Below, one piece after another: positions 31,016-42,123 of a stretch of DNA of 64,000 nucleotides. This stretch comes from Chondrus crispus (Eukaryota > Rhodophyta > Florideophyceae > Gigartinales > Gigartinaceae), in the NCBI RefSeq assembly GCF_000350225.1, contig NW_005179062.1, positions 1-64,000 of the forward strand, written 5' to 3'. The translations under genes and the position numbers were made by a program. The notes under the pieces were generated by a model. It was not told the origin of the DNA. It did not search any database and saw only the letters and a program-made list of their open reading frames with translations. Position 1 is the stretch's first letter. Each line of letters begins with the position of its first letter.

Positions 31016-32483
31016 ATGGAGACATCATCAGTTGTCCTGCAGGCCAGCATCGGCGGAAGCGTAAAGATTCTTTTCTTGAGTGGCATCGGTGCGCTCATCT
31101 CACACATGGGTCATTTCTCTGCATCGACTCTAACTGCCTTGTCAAATGGTTCGTTTCATTGACACTCTCTCATTTCTAACGGAATAGAAAACCACAACAC
31201 ATGTTTCTGACAACTACCATAGCTACCTACAAAGTTTTTCTGCCAGCATTGGTATTCACAGCAACTCTCGAAACGGTTAAAAATGGACTATCGCACAATG
31301 GCAGTGCTTTGCAAGACATTTGGGTACCACTAGCCGCTGCAATTCTTATTTTTTTGCTAACTGCTGCAATAGCACACCCGCTTACTCTCTTATTTGCGAA
31401 GAGAAAGGAGGAGGCAGTGAGAAGAGTGATGTGGTCGTGTATTGTACTTGGGAATTCGAACACCATGGCGCTTCTTGTCATGCAGAGTTTGTGCGACAGT
31501 TTTGCCCCATTGAACCATGATCCGAAATGTGTAGTGAGGTCGACGGGATTCGCATCTTTGTACATTACCGTAGTTACGCTTTTCACAGTAAGTTCAGGAA
31601 ATCAGCGAATTCTCTTTCTCTTGACATTGTCTGTGTCCCTCTCATCTTGCCGTACATTTTCTGATGTGATTACTCATACGCGTATGCGAATTGAAGTGGA
31701 CCATAATATTTGAATACCTCAGCGCTGCGCCAGATGCTACCGGAAGCAATGACATGGAGAGTCATCCAATAGTGGGAACATCAACGCCCCGGGCATCTAG
31801 AACTGGTATGTCACTTGGAGAAAATATTAGGAAAGCGATGGGATCGCCCCCATCGTTAAGCGTCATCCTCGGAATCGGACTGGCATGTGTATGTGAAACA
31901 AACCTCGGCCCTTTCGCGACCTCGTGCACTGAAATTATACAACTGACCATCCATACTTGATGGCTCACTATAGATCCCGGGAATCCCCAGCATGTTCTTG
32001 GGGGAAGGCGGTACGCTGAGATCAATATGGCTTGCAATTGAGCAGGTAGGAGGCGTGGCAATCCCGCTTAGTTCTATGATAGTTGGCGCGGAACTGTACA
32101 GCTCTCTTGCTAATTCATCGACGTCAGAAACGACAAATGAAAAGCGAGAGTCAGAGACGTTTGGCGTCTATGCGATAGCTATGATCTTCACAACTCGGCT
32201 TATCTTGATCCCGTGGATAGGCCGCCAAACACATAGGTGGTTAGGATTGACAGAGGTGATCGAGGACCCGCTTCTTTCTGTGTTTGCACTTGTGGAATGG
32301 ACTGTACCCACTGCGAATAATTGTATCATCATGGTGAGCATCATTGCAGAGAGACTACCGGTGCTTGGAGCGAACTTGCGAGAGGATGTGTCTAAATGCC
32401 TGTTCTGGCAATACATGGCCCTCCCCGTAATTCTGACTGTGAATACTCTGCTTCTCTTGCAGATACAGTTTCCAGGCAACTGA
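31016..32483 (+). CDS. PIN/PILS-type membrane transport protein (auxin efflux carrier family)
   Basis: Four exons give about 408 residues: 31016-31140, 31188-31587, 31697-31888, 31974-32483. Introns 2 and 3 have canonical GTAAGT...AG and GTATGT...TATAG ends in phase 0. Intron 1 (47 bp) is less sure: a GTCAAAT donor keeps the frame, and TTCTAAC upstream of the acceptor is a good branch site. Hydrophobic helices are arranged N-terminally (ILFLSGIGALIS, TYKVFLPALVFTATL, WVPLAAAILIFLLTAAIAH, SLYITVVTLFT) and C-terminally (SLSVILGIGLAC, VGGVAIPLSSMIVGAEL, ALPVILTVNTLLLLQI) around a hydrophilic loop of ~50 residues. Motifs such as VFLPALVF and IPLSSMIVGAEL are typical of Mem_trans proteins. The short loop favours PILS-like, ER-located carriers over long PINs. 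Substrate not shown; auxin is only a family precedent. Confidence 0.85.
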
Positions 32484-32956
32484 GAAGATGATGTGGGACA
32501 GCGAGCGTTTCTACCGCATCGCTGCGTCCATCTTCTGATGGCAGATGGTAAGGAGAATCCGTTAATGGTTCCGCACGTTGGGGGATTACATGTCAAATAT
32601 ACTGCGTCTAGGCGCTTGGCGGTGGGACTGTACTCTATTACTTGCATGAGAATGGACCGCAATCTGCTACCCGTAGTTGCGAATGTGCGCACGGTTTGTG
32701 CGGAAACACAGGTGGCACTCGTCGTCAGTGGAGCATGAGTGCTGTATATACTTGTTGATTCTGTTTTCACCTGCGTTTTGATGTACCCTTCTCTAGTCTA
32801 GTTGTACCGTTACTGTACCAATGGTACCGTATACAGAATTAATTGAATGAATTAATGAATTGTGATCTCACTGCTCCCTGTGCGTCGGAAGATGCGTACG
32901 TTCTTGGATGACACACTGGGCTGAGTCTTGCTTCTGTCCATAGAGACGTTACGGTC
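32484..32956. other. Intergenic, nothing recognised
   Basis: No supported gene. Contains short repeats around 32800-32860 (gtacc and attaatgaatt units) but no element borders. Confidence 0.4.
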
Positions 32957-33796
32957 ATGAGCGTATTACCGACGCTTCGCATGCTGGTGCGGCCAGAACC
33001 CGGCCTTGGTTTGGATGCTCGCTTGCCGATGGGTAAACATCTGCGATGCTCTATGGCGCTTGAGGCGTACTGTCAAGGAGGTTCTGCGATATATTTTGGG
33101 TTGGAGTCGAGTCGATTTCCTTTTCTCCAGATTCAACTAGTGCCACGGGCACGACTCACTCTACGGATTCCTGTCTTAGGCGTTACGGAATTTAAGAGCA
33201 TATTTGCAGGCGGGTCGCTTACGCTGTACAATCAAGGTTCAAGGCCCAAGCCGGCGTGGGGGGGATGGAAACCGTTCTGGCATAGCATTAAGCCGTTTGC
33301 GATGCCTGTGATAGAATTGCAGCATAGGAACACGTTGCTTGGATCCGTATTTGACTCGGAACAGAGAAAGGCGTTGAAGGAAGCGTTGGATGACGTCACG
33401 CTGAGACGAAAAGAACGGATGCAAGAGAAAGTTAGAAACCGCCGAGAAACTTTAGGACGGTTTGAGCCTCTAGAAATGCCTAAATTGGACCCTAGGAACA
33501 GAGTAGATGCGATTGATAGGCTGCGGGAAAAGATGAGAGAGCAGTATGGAGATCGAGGGGTTGTGCGCGGAGACGCCATTGAAAGGTTGCGGGATGATAG
33601 TGACATGAGGCGTGAAATTGAGGGCATGATGAGGCAGAGAGAACGGTGGAAAGGTGAAGTTAAAGGTAGGAGAAGGGGGGTTGAGGACGAGCCAGGATTT
33701 GTCAGAGTTTTCCCAGCAAAATGGCCATGGGATGCACCGAAACTTCACTTGCACGACTCTGCAGTAGAGTCATGTCAGTTCTTGACGGAGGGTTGA
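32957..33796 (+). CDS. Unrecognised 279-residue protein with charged C-terminal half
   Basis: ATG at 32957 to stop at 33796, uninterrupted. The N-terminal ~120 residues are mixed with a Gly/Trp-rich stretch (PAWGGWKPFWHSIKP). Residues ~130-235 are strongly Arg/Glu-rich and probably helical (DVTLRRKERMQEKVRNRRE; REIEGMMRQRERWKGEVKG), with a near-repeat DAIDRLREKM / DAIERLRDDS. The tail ends FPAKWPWDAPKLHLHDS. No signal peptide or membrane segment. I do not recognise the family. Length and lack of stops support a real gene; it may be a lineage-specific protein. The neighbours give no functional hint. Confidence 0.6.
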   Translation: MSVLPTLRMLVRPEPGLGLDARLPMGKHLRCSMALEAYCQGGSAIYFGLESSRFPFLQIQLVPRARLTLRIPVLGVTEFKSIFAGGSLTLYNQGSRPKPAWGGWKPFWHSIKPFAMPVIELQHRNTLLGSVFDSEQRKALKEALDDVTLRRKERMQEKVRNRRETLGRFEPLEMPKLDPRNRVDAIDRLREKMREQYGDRGVVRGDAIERLRDDSDMRREIEGMMRQRERWKGEVKGRRRGVEDEPGFVRVFPAKWPWDAPKLHLHDSAVESCQFLTEG

Positions 33797-34888
33797 AGAA
33801 GGCAACGTAGGCGATGAATACAAAAACGCAGAGGATGGATGAGGTTGGGCCGCATTGATACGCGCAAAGGGCTGATGTTTGATTGATAGCATCCAGTGCG
33901 CGGTGCTATGTCTGTCAAGACGATAGACTGCAGCTTTCCTTGCGGCCTTCCCTCTAATGGACGAATTTCGGTTCTTAGCAGAAATGGAAAAAGCAACGCT
34001 GGGACGATCTTACTCGGAATAGAAGCCAGCAAGTGAGACTTGTTTGTGATTGCAAGGAGATATCAATGAAATCCGGTGCCCAGCTAGACACGAGGGGCAT
34101 TCACTCATACAACGCCACATTTTCGCGCAAATAGCTACATTATCTAAATGCACGGTACGGCATTTCAGTGTAACATGTGCTCTCGGCGATAACATTTTGC
34201 ACAACACTAGAGCATCCCCACAAGATACCAGTTTTAAACGCATTGCGGGCAAATGACAAAGAACACTCAAGTGTAAAGTTTGAGCCGGATAGTTAAAAAC
34301 GTCATTTTGGTTTCGAAGACATAGGATCAGAGATACAAGCATATTCACATGTTCCTCTTCGCGATAATTTCCGACATATCTTTGGGAAGGACTGGAATTT
34401 CTCACTGGGATGTGGTTTGCCGTAACGCGCAATCCAGTGGGAGTGTCGAGGGTAGCATCTCCCTCCTTCTTATCGCACAACAATTGAGAGGGGAAATTCC
34501 AGAAGAAATATCTTGAATGAGGCGCAAGATCCAATCCGGGACGAAATTGAAGGAAAAAACGCAAAGGGACAGGCGTTTACAGTGTTACTGTATTGTACAC
34601 GTTGTTCTGACTGTTTTTGCATAAACCGCACACGCGAAAAAAAAGTCCTGTCTTTGGAGCCGTCTCCCACACTGCGTTGTATCCAAACCATCACATTCAA
34701 TCTCAACATATTTCGACTTCGCGTATCTTCGCTGGATTAGACTTCTCGAAGTCGCCTCCGTCTTCACTACTGTCGCAGAGCTCTTCTGCTATCTGGGGTC
34801 GCACAAGAATTGCTTGCACCTCCTCCAAGAAACAACTCTAATTGACGTGGTGCGGCCATCCGAAGGAGCTCACCTAGTTCATGCAGCC
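33797..34888. other. Intergenic, nothing firmly supported
   Basis: 1.1 kb upstream of the Erv26-like gene. A 184-codon minus-strand open frame (34010-34564) has no recognisable domain and irregular composition. I see no repeat shared with the transposons elsewhere in the window. Confidence 0.4.
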
Positions 34889-35572
34889 ATGAATCCGCCA
34901 TCACTTTTTGTTTTGGTGGTGTATATCTCGGGTTACCTCTTTCTTCTGTTTGCAGCCGTCTGTCTTGCGTGTGGACTGTACTATTTGGTTGAGCTAGCAG
35001 AGGAGTATACTATCTTCACGAAGAAGTTGATCCGAGTAACAATACTCGCCCAGTTCCCATTGCATTTCTTTCTCTGGACGTATGAGCGTTTTCCATTTTC
35101 ACAATGCGCGGTTGGGTTTGCTTCCCATCTCGTGTATTTGATGCTGCTGCGCTCGTTTCCATTCATTGAACCTGCCTCCACGGCATTTATTCTGTCGTGC
35201 CTAATGTTTGCCTTATCCAATTATTCATGGTTCCGGTTTTTTCATTCCGATGCCGAGCTTTTCTATCGCTATCGTGTCGCACCAGCGCCAGCAATGGCCT
35301 CGTTCTTCCTACTCATCGTTTGGCTCGTGCCGTGTGCGTTCTTCTGCTCACTTACAGTCAACGACTCCGTGCTGCCAAGCGCTGCCGGGCCCCCTCAATC
35401 AGGCCAAACATACGGCCGAGAGACAATGGAAGGCGGAGAGAAGAAGAAGAGATCCAGAAACATCGTCATGGCAGCGTTGGATTCTGTCGTTTTTACTGCG
35501 AGGAATGCCTTAGGTATGCCGCGTCGTGACTCTGGTGACGTGTTTTCTGCTCACCACTCTAGTTTTCGTTAA
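34889..35572 (+). CDS. Erv26/SVP26 family cargo adaptor (TEX261-like)
   Basis: 227 codons from ATG at 34889 (MNPPSLFVLVVYISG), chosen because the first membrane span follows at once; the open frame upstream has no ATG. Family landmarks in order: GLYYLVELAEEYT, ERFPFS, VGFASHLVYLMLLRSFPFI, FILSCLMFALSNYSWFRFF, and VPCAFFCSLTVNDSVLP. Four to five membrane spans are visible, followed by a basic cytosolic tail (GGEKKKRSRN). The yeast and animal relatives sit in early-Golgi/ER membranes and load membrane enzymes, notably glycosyltransferases, into COPII vesicles. The family is about 195-230 residues, so the length fits. Single exon, + strand, no breaks. Confidence 0.93.
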   Translation: MNPPSLFVLVVYISGYLFLLFAAVCLACGLYYLVELAEEYTIFTKKLIRVTILAQFPLHFFLWTYERFPFSQCAVGFASHLVYLMLLRSFPFIEPASTAFILSCLMFALSNYSWFRFFHSDAELFYRYRVAPAPAMASFFLLIVWLVPCAFFCSLTVNDSVLPSAAGPPQSGQTYGRETMEGGEKKKRSRNIVMAALDSVVFTARNALGMPRRDSGDVFSAHHSSFR

Positions 35573-36159
35573 GTTCTTGAAGTAGTCATCCGACTCACAC
35601 GACGCCTTCTTCGTACTTTGCTCGGCAAAACAAGGTCAAGACATGAATAGTAGCTTCCAAGGATACGCTGACCAAAAAGACCAAAACAGTGTTTCTGAAA
35701 ATAGCAGTGACAATCCTCTATCTGTCGACATGGGCGAACCAAGTACGTCCATTTTCAGTTTGCTGATGGGAACATCTTCGCATATTGTCAACGAAAAACA
35801 GTCTCAAAGCTACAAGACTCCTAGACGTGAAGAGTACATCACCCATTAGGGCAGCCCCCGCACACCGCATCGGAATCCTCTTGTGGGTGCATGGTACTTC
35901 CTTGGTACTGATGGCAGTATCCACAAGGTGGTGTGCGTTGGTGCCTGAGGCAGATTGAATCGCGTATTGCTGCGCGTGTGACTTCTAGATGGCAACAGTA
36001 GTTGCAGATTATTGTGTCATGGTCTTGTGAAGACTGCAGTCTTCGATGCACTCTCCCGGGAAATAGGCCGTCCTCTAGAATCTGCTCGTTGCGAAAACAT
36101 CAGTTTGAGTGCCAAGTTTAGCTGCCAAGGCTAAAGCAGTGCGGCAACTTCAGTTCCAC
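35573..36159. other. Intergenic with small unsupported ORFs
   Basis: A 68-codon + strand frame with ATG at 35643 (MNSSFQGYADQKD; polar, no motif) and a Cys-rich 70-codon minus frame (35839-36051, 8 Cys) are the only open stretches. Neither has a recognisable domain. The 3' ends of the convergent Erv26-like and M20 genes lie on either side. Confidence 0.4.
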
Positions 36160-37366
36160 TCAATGAGTAGGTAATAGTTCTCTAACAATGGATGTTAATC
36201 TCCCTGGCAACCGATTGAGTTCAGCAATATTGGCATATTCGTCACTGGTGTGGGCTTGTTTGATGCTGCCGGCTCCGAACAAGACAGCTGCCTTGTACTC
36301 ACTGCGATAGTACGGTACATCAGTGTTGTACGCAACAGTCGTAGTTCCGAATGTCTCCGCAGCGTGTTGCGGGACCAAAAATTCCACTGGCCCGTTGTTA
36401 GTGAGCGCTTCGACAGTAACATTATCATACGCACTTGCGATAAGGCTCACCCTCTCGAGATTAGGAGAGATATTCCGCCTAAGGTGAAGAAGGACAACAC
36501 GTTCACAGGAGAGGACGGGGTCCTTGTGCACCTGCTATCTTACCGACGTTCATGGTAGTGTGTTCTCCATCCTTCTTTGGCCATTGTTCCCGCGATAAGT
36601 CACCGAGTAAAGCAACCAGTTTATGCACAGCGCTTTCACCTAGCTCAGGATACCCGCTATGGGCAGCTTTACCGCTTGCTCGGATCAATATTTTCGCCAT
36701 GCCCTTCTGGACTGTTCCCAGCTGGCTTTCCGTTGGCTCCCCATTGACAAGGATAAGATGCGAGCCAAAGCCGAGATCTGCGGCGGCGAGCATGCCGGCA
36801 TGGTCGGTCTCCTCTCCCGAGACTAACAAGAGCCCAACCCTACTATCCCGCAGCTCCTTTAATGAAAGCATCATACCTGCTGCTTGCCCGCGGGCATCGA
36901 CAGTTCCCCGACCGCGAAGGCGGTCGCCATCACGAGACGGAGTGCCTATAGGACGGCCACTTCCGGGCACAAGGTCGAGATGCGTGCACAGCAGGACCTG
37001 GAGTTTTGCAGGGTCGCTATTACGCCACATGGCCAGTAGGTTTTCGCGACGCGGTCCGTTCTTTGACGGCTTAGAAAGAGGTTGTCGCTTGACAGAGAAA
37101 GAGTGACGTATTAGCCAGGCGGCAGCATACTCGAACGCTAATGGCTCAGAGTTCGACGAAGAACGCATGTTTGTCAGGGCGTGTGTGAGGTCTGCAGCGG
37201 AGGAGGGGACAGATTTTTGAAAGCGAAGACATAATGAGAATAATGTGGGGTTGAGCATGCAAATACCATGAGGACGAGAAGCGGAAAGACGGGATGGAAG
37301 GGAGAGAAGGGCCAGACCCAACCCCATAACGGCTGTGAGGACTAGCCGCGCAGAAAGACTTTCCAT
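36160..37366 (-). pseudogene. M20 family metallopeptidase/deacylase, one frameshift
   Basis: Minus strand from ATG at 37366. An N-terminal hydrophobic segment (LVLTAVMGLGLALLSL) suggests a signal peptide or anchor. M20 metal and catalytic motifs: LLCTHLDLVPG (His and Asp), GRGTVDARGQAAG (bridging Asp), VSGEETDHAG (Glu-Glu), and AGSIKQAHTSDEY near the C-terminus (last His). The dimerisation lid lies between (ASGKAAHSGYPE). The frame breaks at about 36531-36537: MNVGKIAG continues only after shifting by one base (VHKDPVLSCERVVLLHLRR). No intron with matching phase explains it. M20 enzymes hydrolyse amide bonds of N-acyl amino acids or dipeptides using two zinc ions; the substrate is unknown. 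The break is either a sequence error or recent loss, since both halves are well conserved. Confidence 0.85.
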
Positions 37367-37959
37367 CTCCTGAGCAAGGCGCTATTGCACGGATTGAGAG
37401 CGTTGCGGATGGGGGACGGGCAAACTGGCAATACTCGACCTCGAGGATAAAGCATACTAGCGCTTCTTGGTGAAATGCCTTCTCCTAAAACGGGAATTGG
37501 TTTTCAATTGGATCGCAGTTTCTAAGTGATTACTCTACTCTCTCAATAGACACTACAGAGGGAGACGAAAAGGGATTTGCCTCATACTCTATGAGATCAT
37601 GTATGGCCTCAACTAGGGCGAGCTTTTTTTGCAAAAATGTATACATTAACGTTGTCCGTAAAATAACGCGTTGTTTTTCCCATTTGCCCACAAACTCGCT
37701 GGACGTAAAGTAAACCCGAGTTTGAAAAATCCCACCACGAGTTTTGCGGACTGACCTCCAGCAAGGTACCTGCCCGCAACAAACGCAAGTCTGGTACATC
37801 GTTGTGCCGTCCGACGGATCACGTGCACCTGGGCGAATACTCGCTGAAGCGAATATTGTACACCCAGTTACTGGATTTAGTGTAACACACACCATTTGAG
37901 TGTCCAATCCATTTTCAAATGAACACAAGTTAATGTGTGTTACATTATTACCGTACTTA

Positions 37960-39537
37960 CAGTGCTGGCCAAAATGATAGGGACACAGGCCATTCGCACT
38001 GTGGCAGCCCCCTTTTGCTCCAATGATAAATGAGAAGAGGCTCTGCACACGTATTGGGAGAGCTAAACGTGATAGAAAAAACGGTTTTATAGAACAAAAA
38101 ACAGCCTCGGAACTATAAGGCAAAACGTGTTTACGGCATGGCCATAATGATAGGGACAAGACATCTACCCCATTATCTGGACCCCATGTATGCGCAATAC
38201 TCACCTCAGTACTTCGTAGCACCTCCCTTGGCAAGGTAACAGTCCCTGCAGCGTCGTTGCATGGACCCCAAAAGGGATTTCAGTGTGTCCGTTGTGATGT
38301 TATCCCAGGCTTCCCAAACGGCCTCTTTAAGCTCTTCGACGTTGTTAAATTGACGACAACCAACGTATACAGCACGTGCCAACAGACCCCAGAGATTCTC
38401 TATAGGATTTAAGTCCGGGGACTTTGCCGGCCAGTCCATAACTGGCACCTCTTCCTCCTCAAAAAACTGCCTGACCCGATGTGCCCTGTGAATAGAAGCT
38501 CCGTCATGCATGTATATCCATCCTGCGTCCAGCTCCTGATCAATAAACGGTAGCAAATAACTTTCTAATGTCTGTATGTAGTCCTCTGCGTTCTTATTTC
38601 CTTCGAGCAACACCAATTCGCATTTCTTCGTCCCACAAAAAGCCCCCCAAAACATGACCGAATTCCCACCTCCTTGCCTTCTCGAGAATATGCGCTTGTC
38701 CTTCCTCAAGTCGTGCCAATAGAAGGCCAAGCCATCTGGTCCGTCGAGATTGAACTTTTTCTCGTCGGACCAGATGACTTTATACCAATCTGCAGGACAC
38801 CATGTCAGCTTCTCGCTCGCAAAATTTTCACGAGCGACAAGATGACGGGGCAGCATCATTGGAGCCGACACCATCTTCTTGAATTGGAAGTTCGGGTCGT
38901 TGTGCAGCGTGCGGTAGATTGACCGTGAGGCAACAGAGAGTCCCAGCTCCTGACGAAGCGTGTTAGAGCCTTTTGTTTCATTTGAAGCAGCCCGAAGTAA
39001 CCTTCTCTTGTCGGTAGGGGATAGCTTTTGCGGTCTTCCTGGCGATTTTTTTCTCCCAAATTCCAACGGCGCGCGCAGGAAGTTAGAAACTACGTTCTTG
39101 GAGCGCTGCACACGAGCAGCGATGTCTCGAATGGTTCTACCGCCTTGAGAAAGACCAGCGATAAGCCCCTTTTCGTGCTCGTTCAGGACTTTGCCTCTTC
39201 CCATTTCTCCGAGCTACCAACCGACTGTTTTCTGCACAACCGTCTGCAGACCCCTCGAGTGTAGCCTTAGCATGGCCTTTACGCCTTTCGGCGGAACGCA
39301 GTTTGCGTTTTGCGCCAAAACGCGAGTTAGTTCCTGTTGTCCCTATCATTATGGCCATGCCGTAAACACGTTTTTGCCTTATAGCTCCAAGGCTTTTTTT
39401 TATTCTATAAAACCGTCTTTTCCATCACGTTTAGCTCGCCCAATACGTGTACAGAGCCTCTTCTCTTCTATCATTGGAGCAAAAAGGGGCTGCCACAGTG
39501 CGAATAGCCTGTGTCCCTATCATTTTGGCCAGCACTG
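37960..39537 (-). mobile_element. Tc1-like element T1
   Basis: 1578 bp. Inverted ends start CAGTGCTGGCCAAAATGATA and extend about 200 bp on each side (37960-38160 against 39337-39537) with small differences. TA duplication on both sides (37958-37959, 39538-39539). Each TIR holds an outer and an inner copy of GGCCAWAATGATAGGGACA (inner at about 38139 and 39343), the IR/DR layout of Tc1-type elements. Inserted in M1. Confidence 0.95.
38206..39204 (-). CDS. Tc1 family transposase, apparently intact
   Basis: 332 codons from MGRGKVLNEHEKGLIAGLSQ at 39204. N-terminal paired-type helix-turn-helix DNA-binding domains (RTIRDIAARVQRSKNVV; GRPQKLSPTDKRRLLRAA) with a GRPQ AT-hook-like linker. Catalytic DDE: Asp in VIWSDEKKFNLDG, Asp in IYMHDGASIHRA, Glu in WPAKSPDLNPIENLWG, spaced as in D,D34E Tc1 elements. 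The conserved GGNSVMFWGAF is present. Length and frame match the family, no stop. With long intact IR/DR termini it could be competent. It cuts and pastes the element at TA sites. Confidence 0.95.
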   Translation of the reverse strand: MGRGKVLNEHEKGLIAGLSQGGRTIRDIAARVQRSKNVVSNFLRAPLEFGRKKSPGRPQKLSPTDKRRLLRAASNETKGSNTLRQELGLSVASRSIYRTLHNDPNFQFKKMVSAPMMLPRHLVARENFASEKLTWCPADWYKVIWSDEKKFNLDGPDGLAFYWHDLRKDKRIFSRRQGGGNSVMFWGAFCGTKKCELVLLEGNKNAEDYIQTLESYLLPFIDQELDAGWIYMHDGASIHRAHRVRQFFEEEEVPVMDWPAKSPDLNPIENLWGLLARAVYVGCRQFNNVEELKEAVWEAWDNITTDTLKSLLGSMQRRCRDCYLAKGGATKY

Positions 39538-39550
39538 TACACTATACATT

Positions 39551-40378
39551 AGGCCTTCCACGTAGTTATGGGGTATAAGCCGTAAGAATCAATCATCATC
39601 AATAAATACATCCACAATTGGATACGTTTCCAACAGTACATATTTACAGTGCCATAATTCAGTACGCAGCTATTCTACAGCAAGGGGCAGCACGACCACA
39701 ATTACGTGGTAGCTTCATGAGCTTATTGTGATTGAGCAGCCTCAGGCCACCCCATTCCCTGACCGAGGCTTTTGTCAAATGCCCAAGTCTTTCGACAATA
39801 ACACAACCCCTTCGCCCGTATCGGAGCCGCCACACACCCCCGGCCCCCCAATCTACTCCACAATCCCCAAACTCGCCCCTCCCACTTGCTCCTCCATCTG
39901 TCATCTGCCCCTCCGACCTGCTCCTCCACCCCACACTCGCTCCCCCGATCCGCTCCTCCACCCCCTCTCGCTCCCATGATCTGCTTCCTCATCCCCCCTG
40001 CAACGCCGACCCGCTCCTCTGTCCCCCTCCTGCCCCTCTGATCTGTTCCGGCCTCTGCTCTCTTGACTCCGGCACACCGACGGCAGTCCCAGGAGCGCTA
40101 TCGTCGGAAGCGTGCGAGGCGCATGTCCCTGCAGTTGCACAGAGCTGGAATGCCAGATCGCGACCCCGATGCTGATATATGAGGCAATGACTACAGTGCG
40201 ATTGAATAGTTCTGTAATGAATCACTTCCAACCCGAAAAATAAATGGCTACAAATTGTGCTAATTAATTGCCAAATTCTCAGTCGCGCATTGTAAGCGTT
40301 AGTCCCATCCGATGCCAATCAAACAATATACACCTCACTCGTCATTGCGTAGTTTCCCAGTCTTTGCGAGAAAGACCT
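39551..40378 (+). mobile_element. Harbinger derivative H2, internally deleted
   Basis: 828 bp, nearly identical to both flanks of H1: 39551-40083 matches 25878-26409 and 40080-40378 matches 27578-27879. The 1.17-kb transposase middle is missing. The joint lies in a five-base identity CCGAC. Target duplication ATT (39548-39550, 40379-40381). Nonautonomous; would depend on an H1-type transposase. Confidence 0.95.
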
Positions 40379-40489
40379 ATTGTTAAACGGTAATAGTGTT
40401 TCTTACATTATATAACTCTCACCAAAATACTGTCACAAATCAAGAAGAGGGCACCTGCTGTTCTTTTACTTCAGTTGTCATCAACAGTA

Positions 40490-42123
40490 CCTTCTGCTAC
40501 TTCCTTACCCTCAAAGTACTCTCTGTGATCCCGGATTATGCGCTGAAGCTCTGGAGAAAGCTGTTTTTACTCCCACCGGCCGTTAGTATTTACGGCCATC
40601 CCGGTCATGATCATTGCTTTCCACGCGAAGCTGAGACCATCTGATTCACGCTGTCTATTTATGTCTGCCACAGAATCGGCGGCAAGACGAAGAAAAAAGT
40701 TTTTCATGGGTTAAGCAAACGTCCTGACTTGTCTTTCCACATATTCTTGCGCACCATTTCCATCTTGAATATTCCCATCGCGTACTCCATGCGCTTTTTA
40801 TCTTTGTATAACAAAAGAATCACACGGCTGGATGAGATATGTTGCGATTGCCGGGGAGTACCGAATTCATGTTCAAATTTTCTGTGTCGCAATATCGAGG
40901 GCGTTTGTATTGTTATGCCCGCTGCAGTTGTCCAGAAATAAAATACGCCGACGGCCGTTTGGGAGTGCAGAAATTACACGGTTTTCTGATAACCATTCAG
41001 GCATGACTTTCGTATCCATCCAACCCTTAGGACCTGTCCTGTAGGCAACATCTGGGCGATCATCAGGCGTACCACGGATAGGATAATTGCGGTCCTTATT
41101 CATAAAAACCATAAACGGTGGCTCAATCCTTGCGTCCCTGCCGCTAGTGAGCCGTACCACCATTTTCATTCCTTCGCCACCGGAGACAACGTCCGCATAT
41201 TTGATCTCTGTGGCCCCAGCAAATCCCAACGTGCGACCATTATCCATATTTATGAAGAAGTGAGTTTCATCCGCATTCTCCAGATCGTTTTCATCAATTT
41301 CTCCAGCTGTCATCACACAGGAACGCATACTGAGATGATAAGTCACTACGCGTTCGATCGTAGGTTCTTTGACAGGGCTCATGCGGTGCTTCCCAGTATG
41401 CCCCCTGCTCACTATTCGAAAGCGTTCTGCAAAGGACTGAACCCATCGAGCATTAATCTTCTCAAAAAGCGGTCCTCCAGACAAGGAATTGATTAAGTTG
41501 CGACTGTACGCTTCATTTCCGCCTGAATCCAGAATAAAATTGGAAAGAGCACGGAGCGTGCGGAGGTTGAATTTGACGCCGAGTTTTCGCAAGTGGTCGA
41601 ATTCGCTGCGCACATCCTGATGTAGGGCCTCCACCCACGCCTGTTGCTTACGTCCCCGACCTGATCGCACCTTCATCCTGACTCGTCGGAGCCCCAGCCT
41701 GGTCACGCGGGTCAGTGAAGAGGACGACCCGCGATAAATCACCTCTCTATTGGTGTTTTCATAGTTAGTCCGGTCGGCCCACAAGCGTGTTGCACGAACT
41801 AGGTTGGCATTCGCAGAAGTACGGAAGAATTGCGGGAAATTTAGAACTGGTTTAGACAGGACGTGCTTGTCTCCGTCCCGTGCAGCAACGTTCTTCATCC
41901 ATGCCACAATTTGAGCGCGCTGTGCAACTGTGAGGACGTGTTGCAAGTTGCGCTTTCCAATTACTTCCCCAGGCGTTCCATTGTTTGACTCATAGACTGC
42001 TGCAGAATCAGTGAGAAAATTGGCGGTTTGATTTGCACTGCGGCTTTGGTCGGCTCCTGTTGCTGCAGCGCGATTCGCAGCGGCACGCTCAAAGCAAGCA
42101 ATGATAGGAGAATCTGAAACCAT
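40490..42123 (-). pseudogene. Pogo-like DDE transposase of M1, 3' part broken
   Basis: Open from 42123 (MVSDSPIIACFERAAANRA) to a TGA at 40873, 416 codons. It has an N-terminal DNA-binding part, then DDE_1-type motifs: LENADETHFFINMDNGRTLGF (first Asp), MVVRLTSGRDA, GPKGWMDTKVMPEWLSE, and ILFLDNCSGHNNTN (second Asp). After two TGA codons the expected YLIQPCDSFVIQ (third Asp) follows near 40800, and a shifted frame carries GRLLNP and NFFLRLAADSVADI to about 40490. The enzyme would be inactive. TA target choice and the DNCSGH block fit the pogo/Tigger side of Tc1/mariner. Confidence 0.85.

Noticed and set aside
32484..32956. tRNA or other small RNA genes in the host gene island
   Set aside because: No cloverleaf-capable segment with the conserved T-arm GGTTCGAATCC-type sequence could be recognised by eye.
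35839..36051. Cys-rich 70-codon minus frame
   Set aside because: Cysteines do not form a recognisable zinc-finger spacing, there is no conservation evidence, and it overlaps intergenic DNA between convergent genes.
36479..36531. Intron in the M20 gene (GTGCAC...TTAG)
   Set aside because: Removing it joins the exons out of phase, and the supposed intron translates in the second frame to a plausible M20 strand (LSCERVVLLHLRR). A frameshift fits better.
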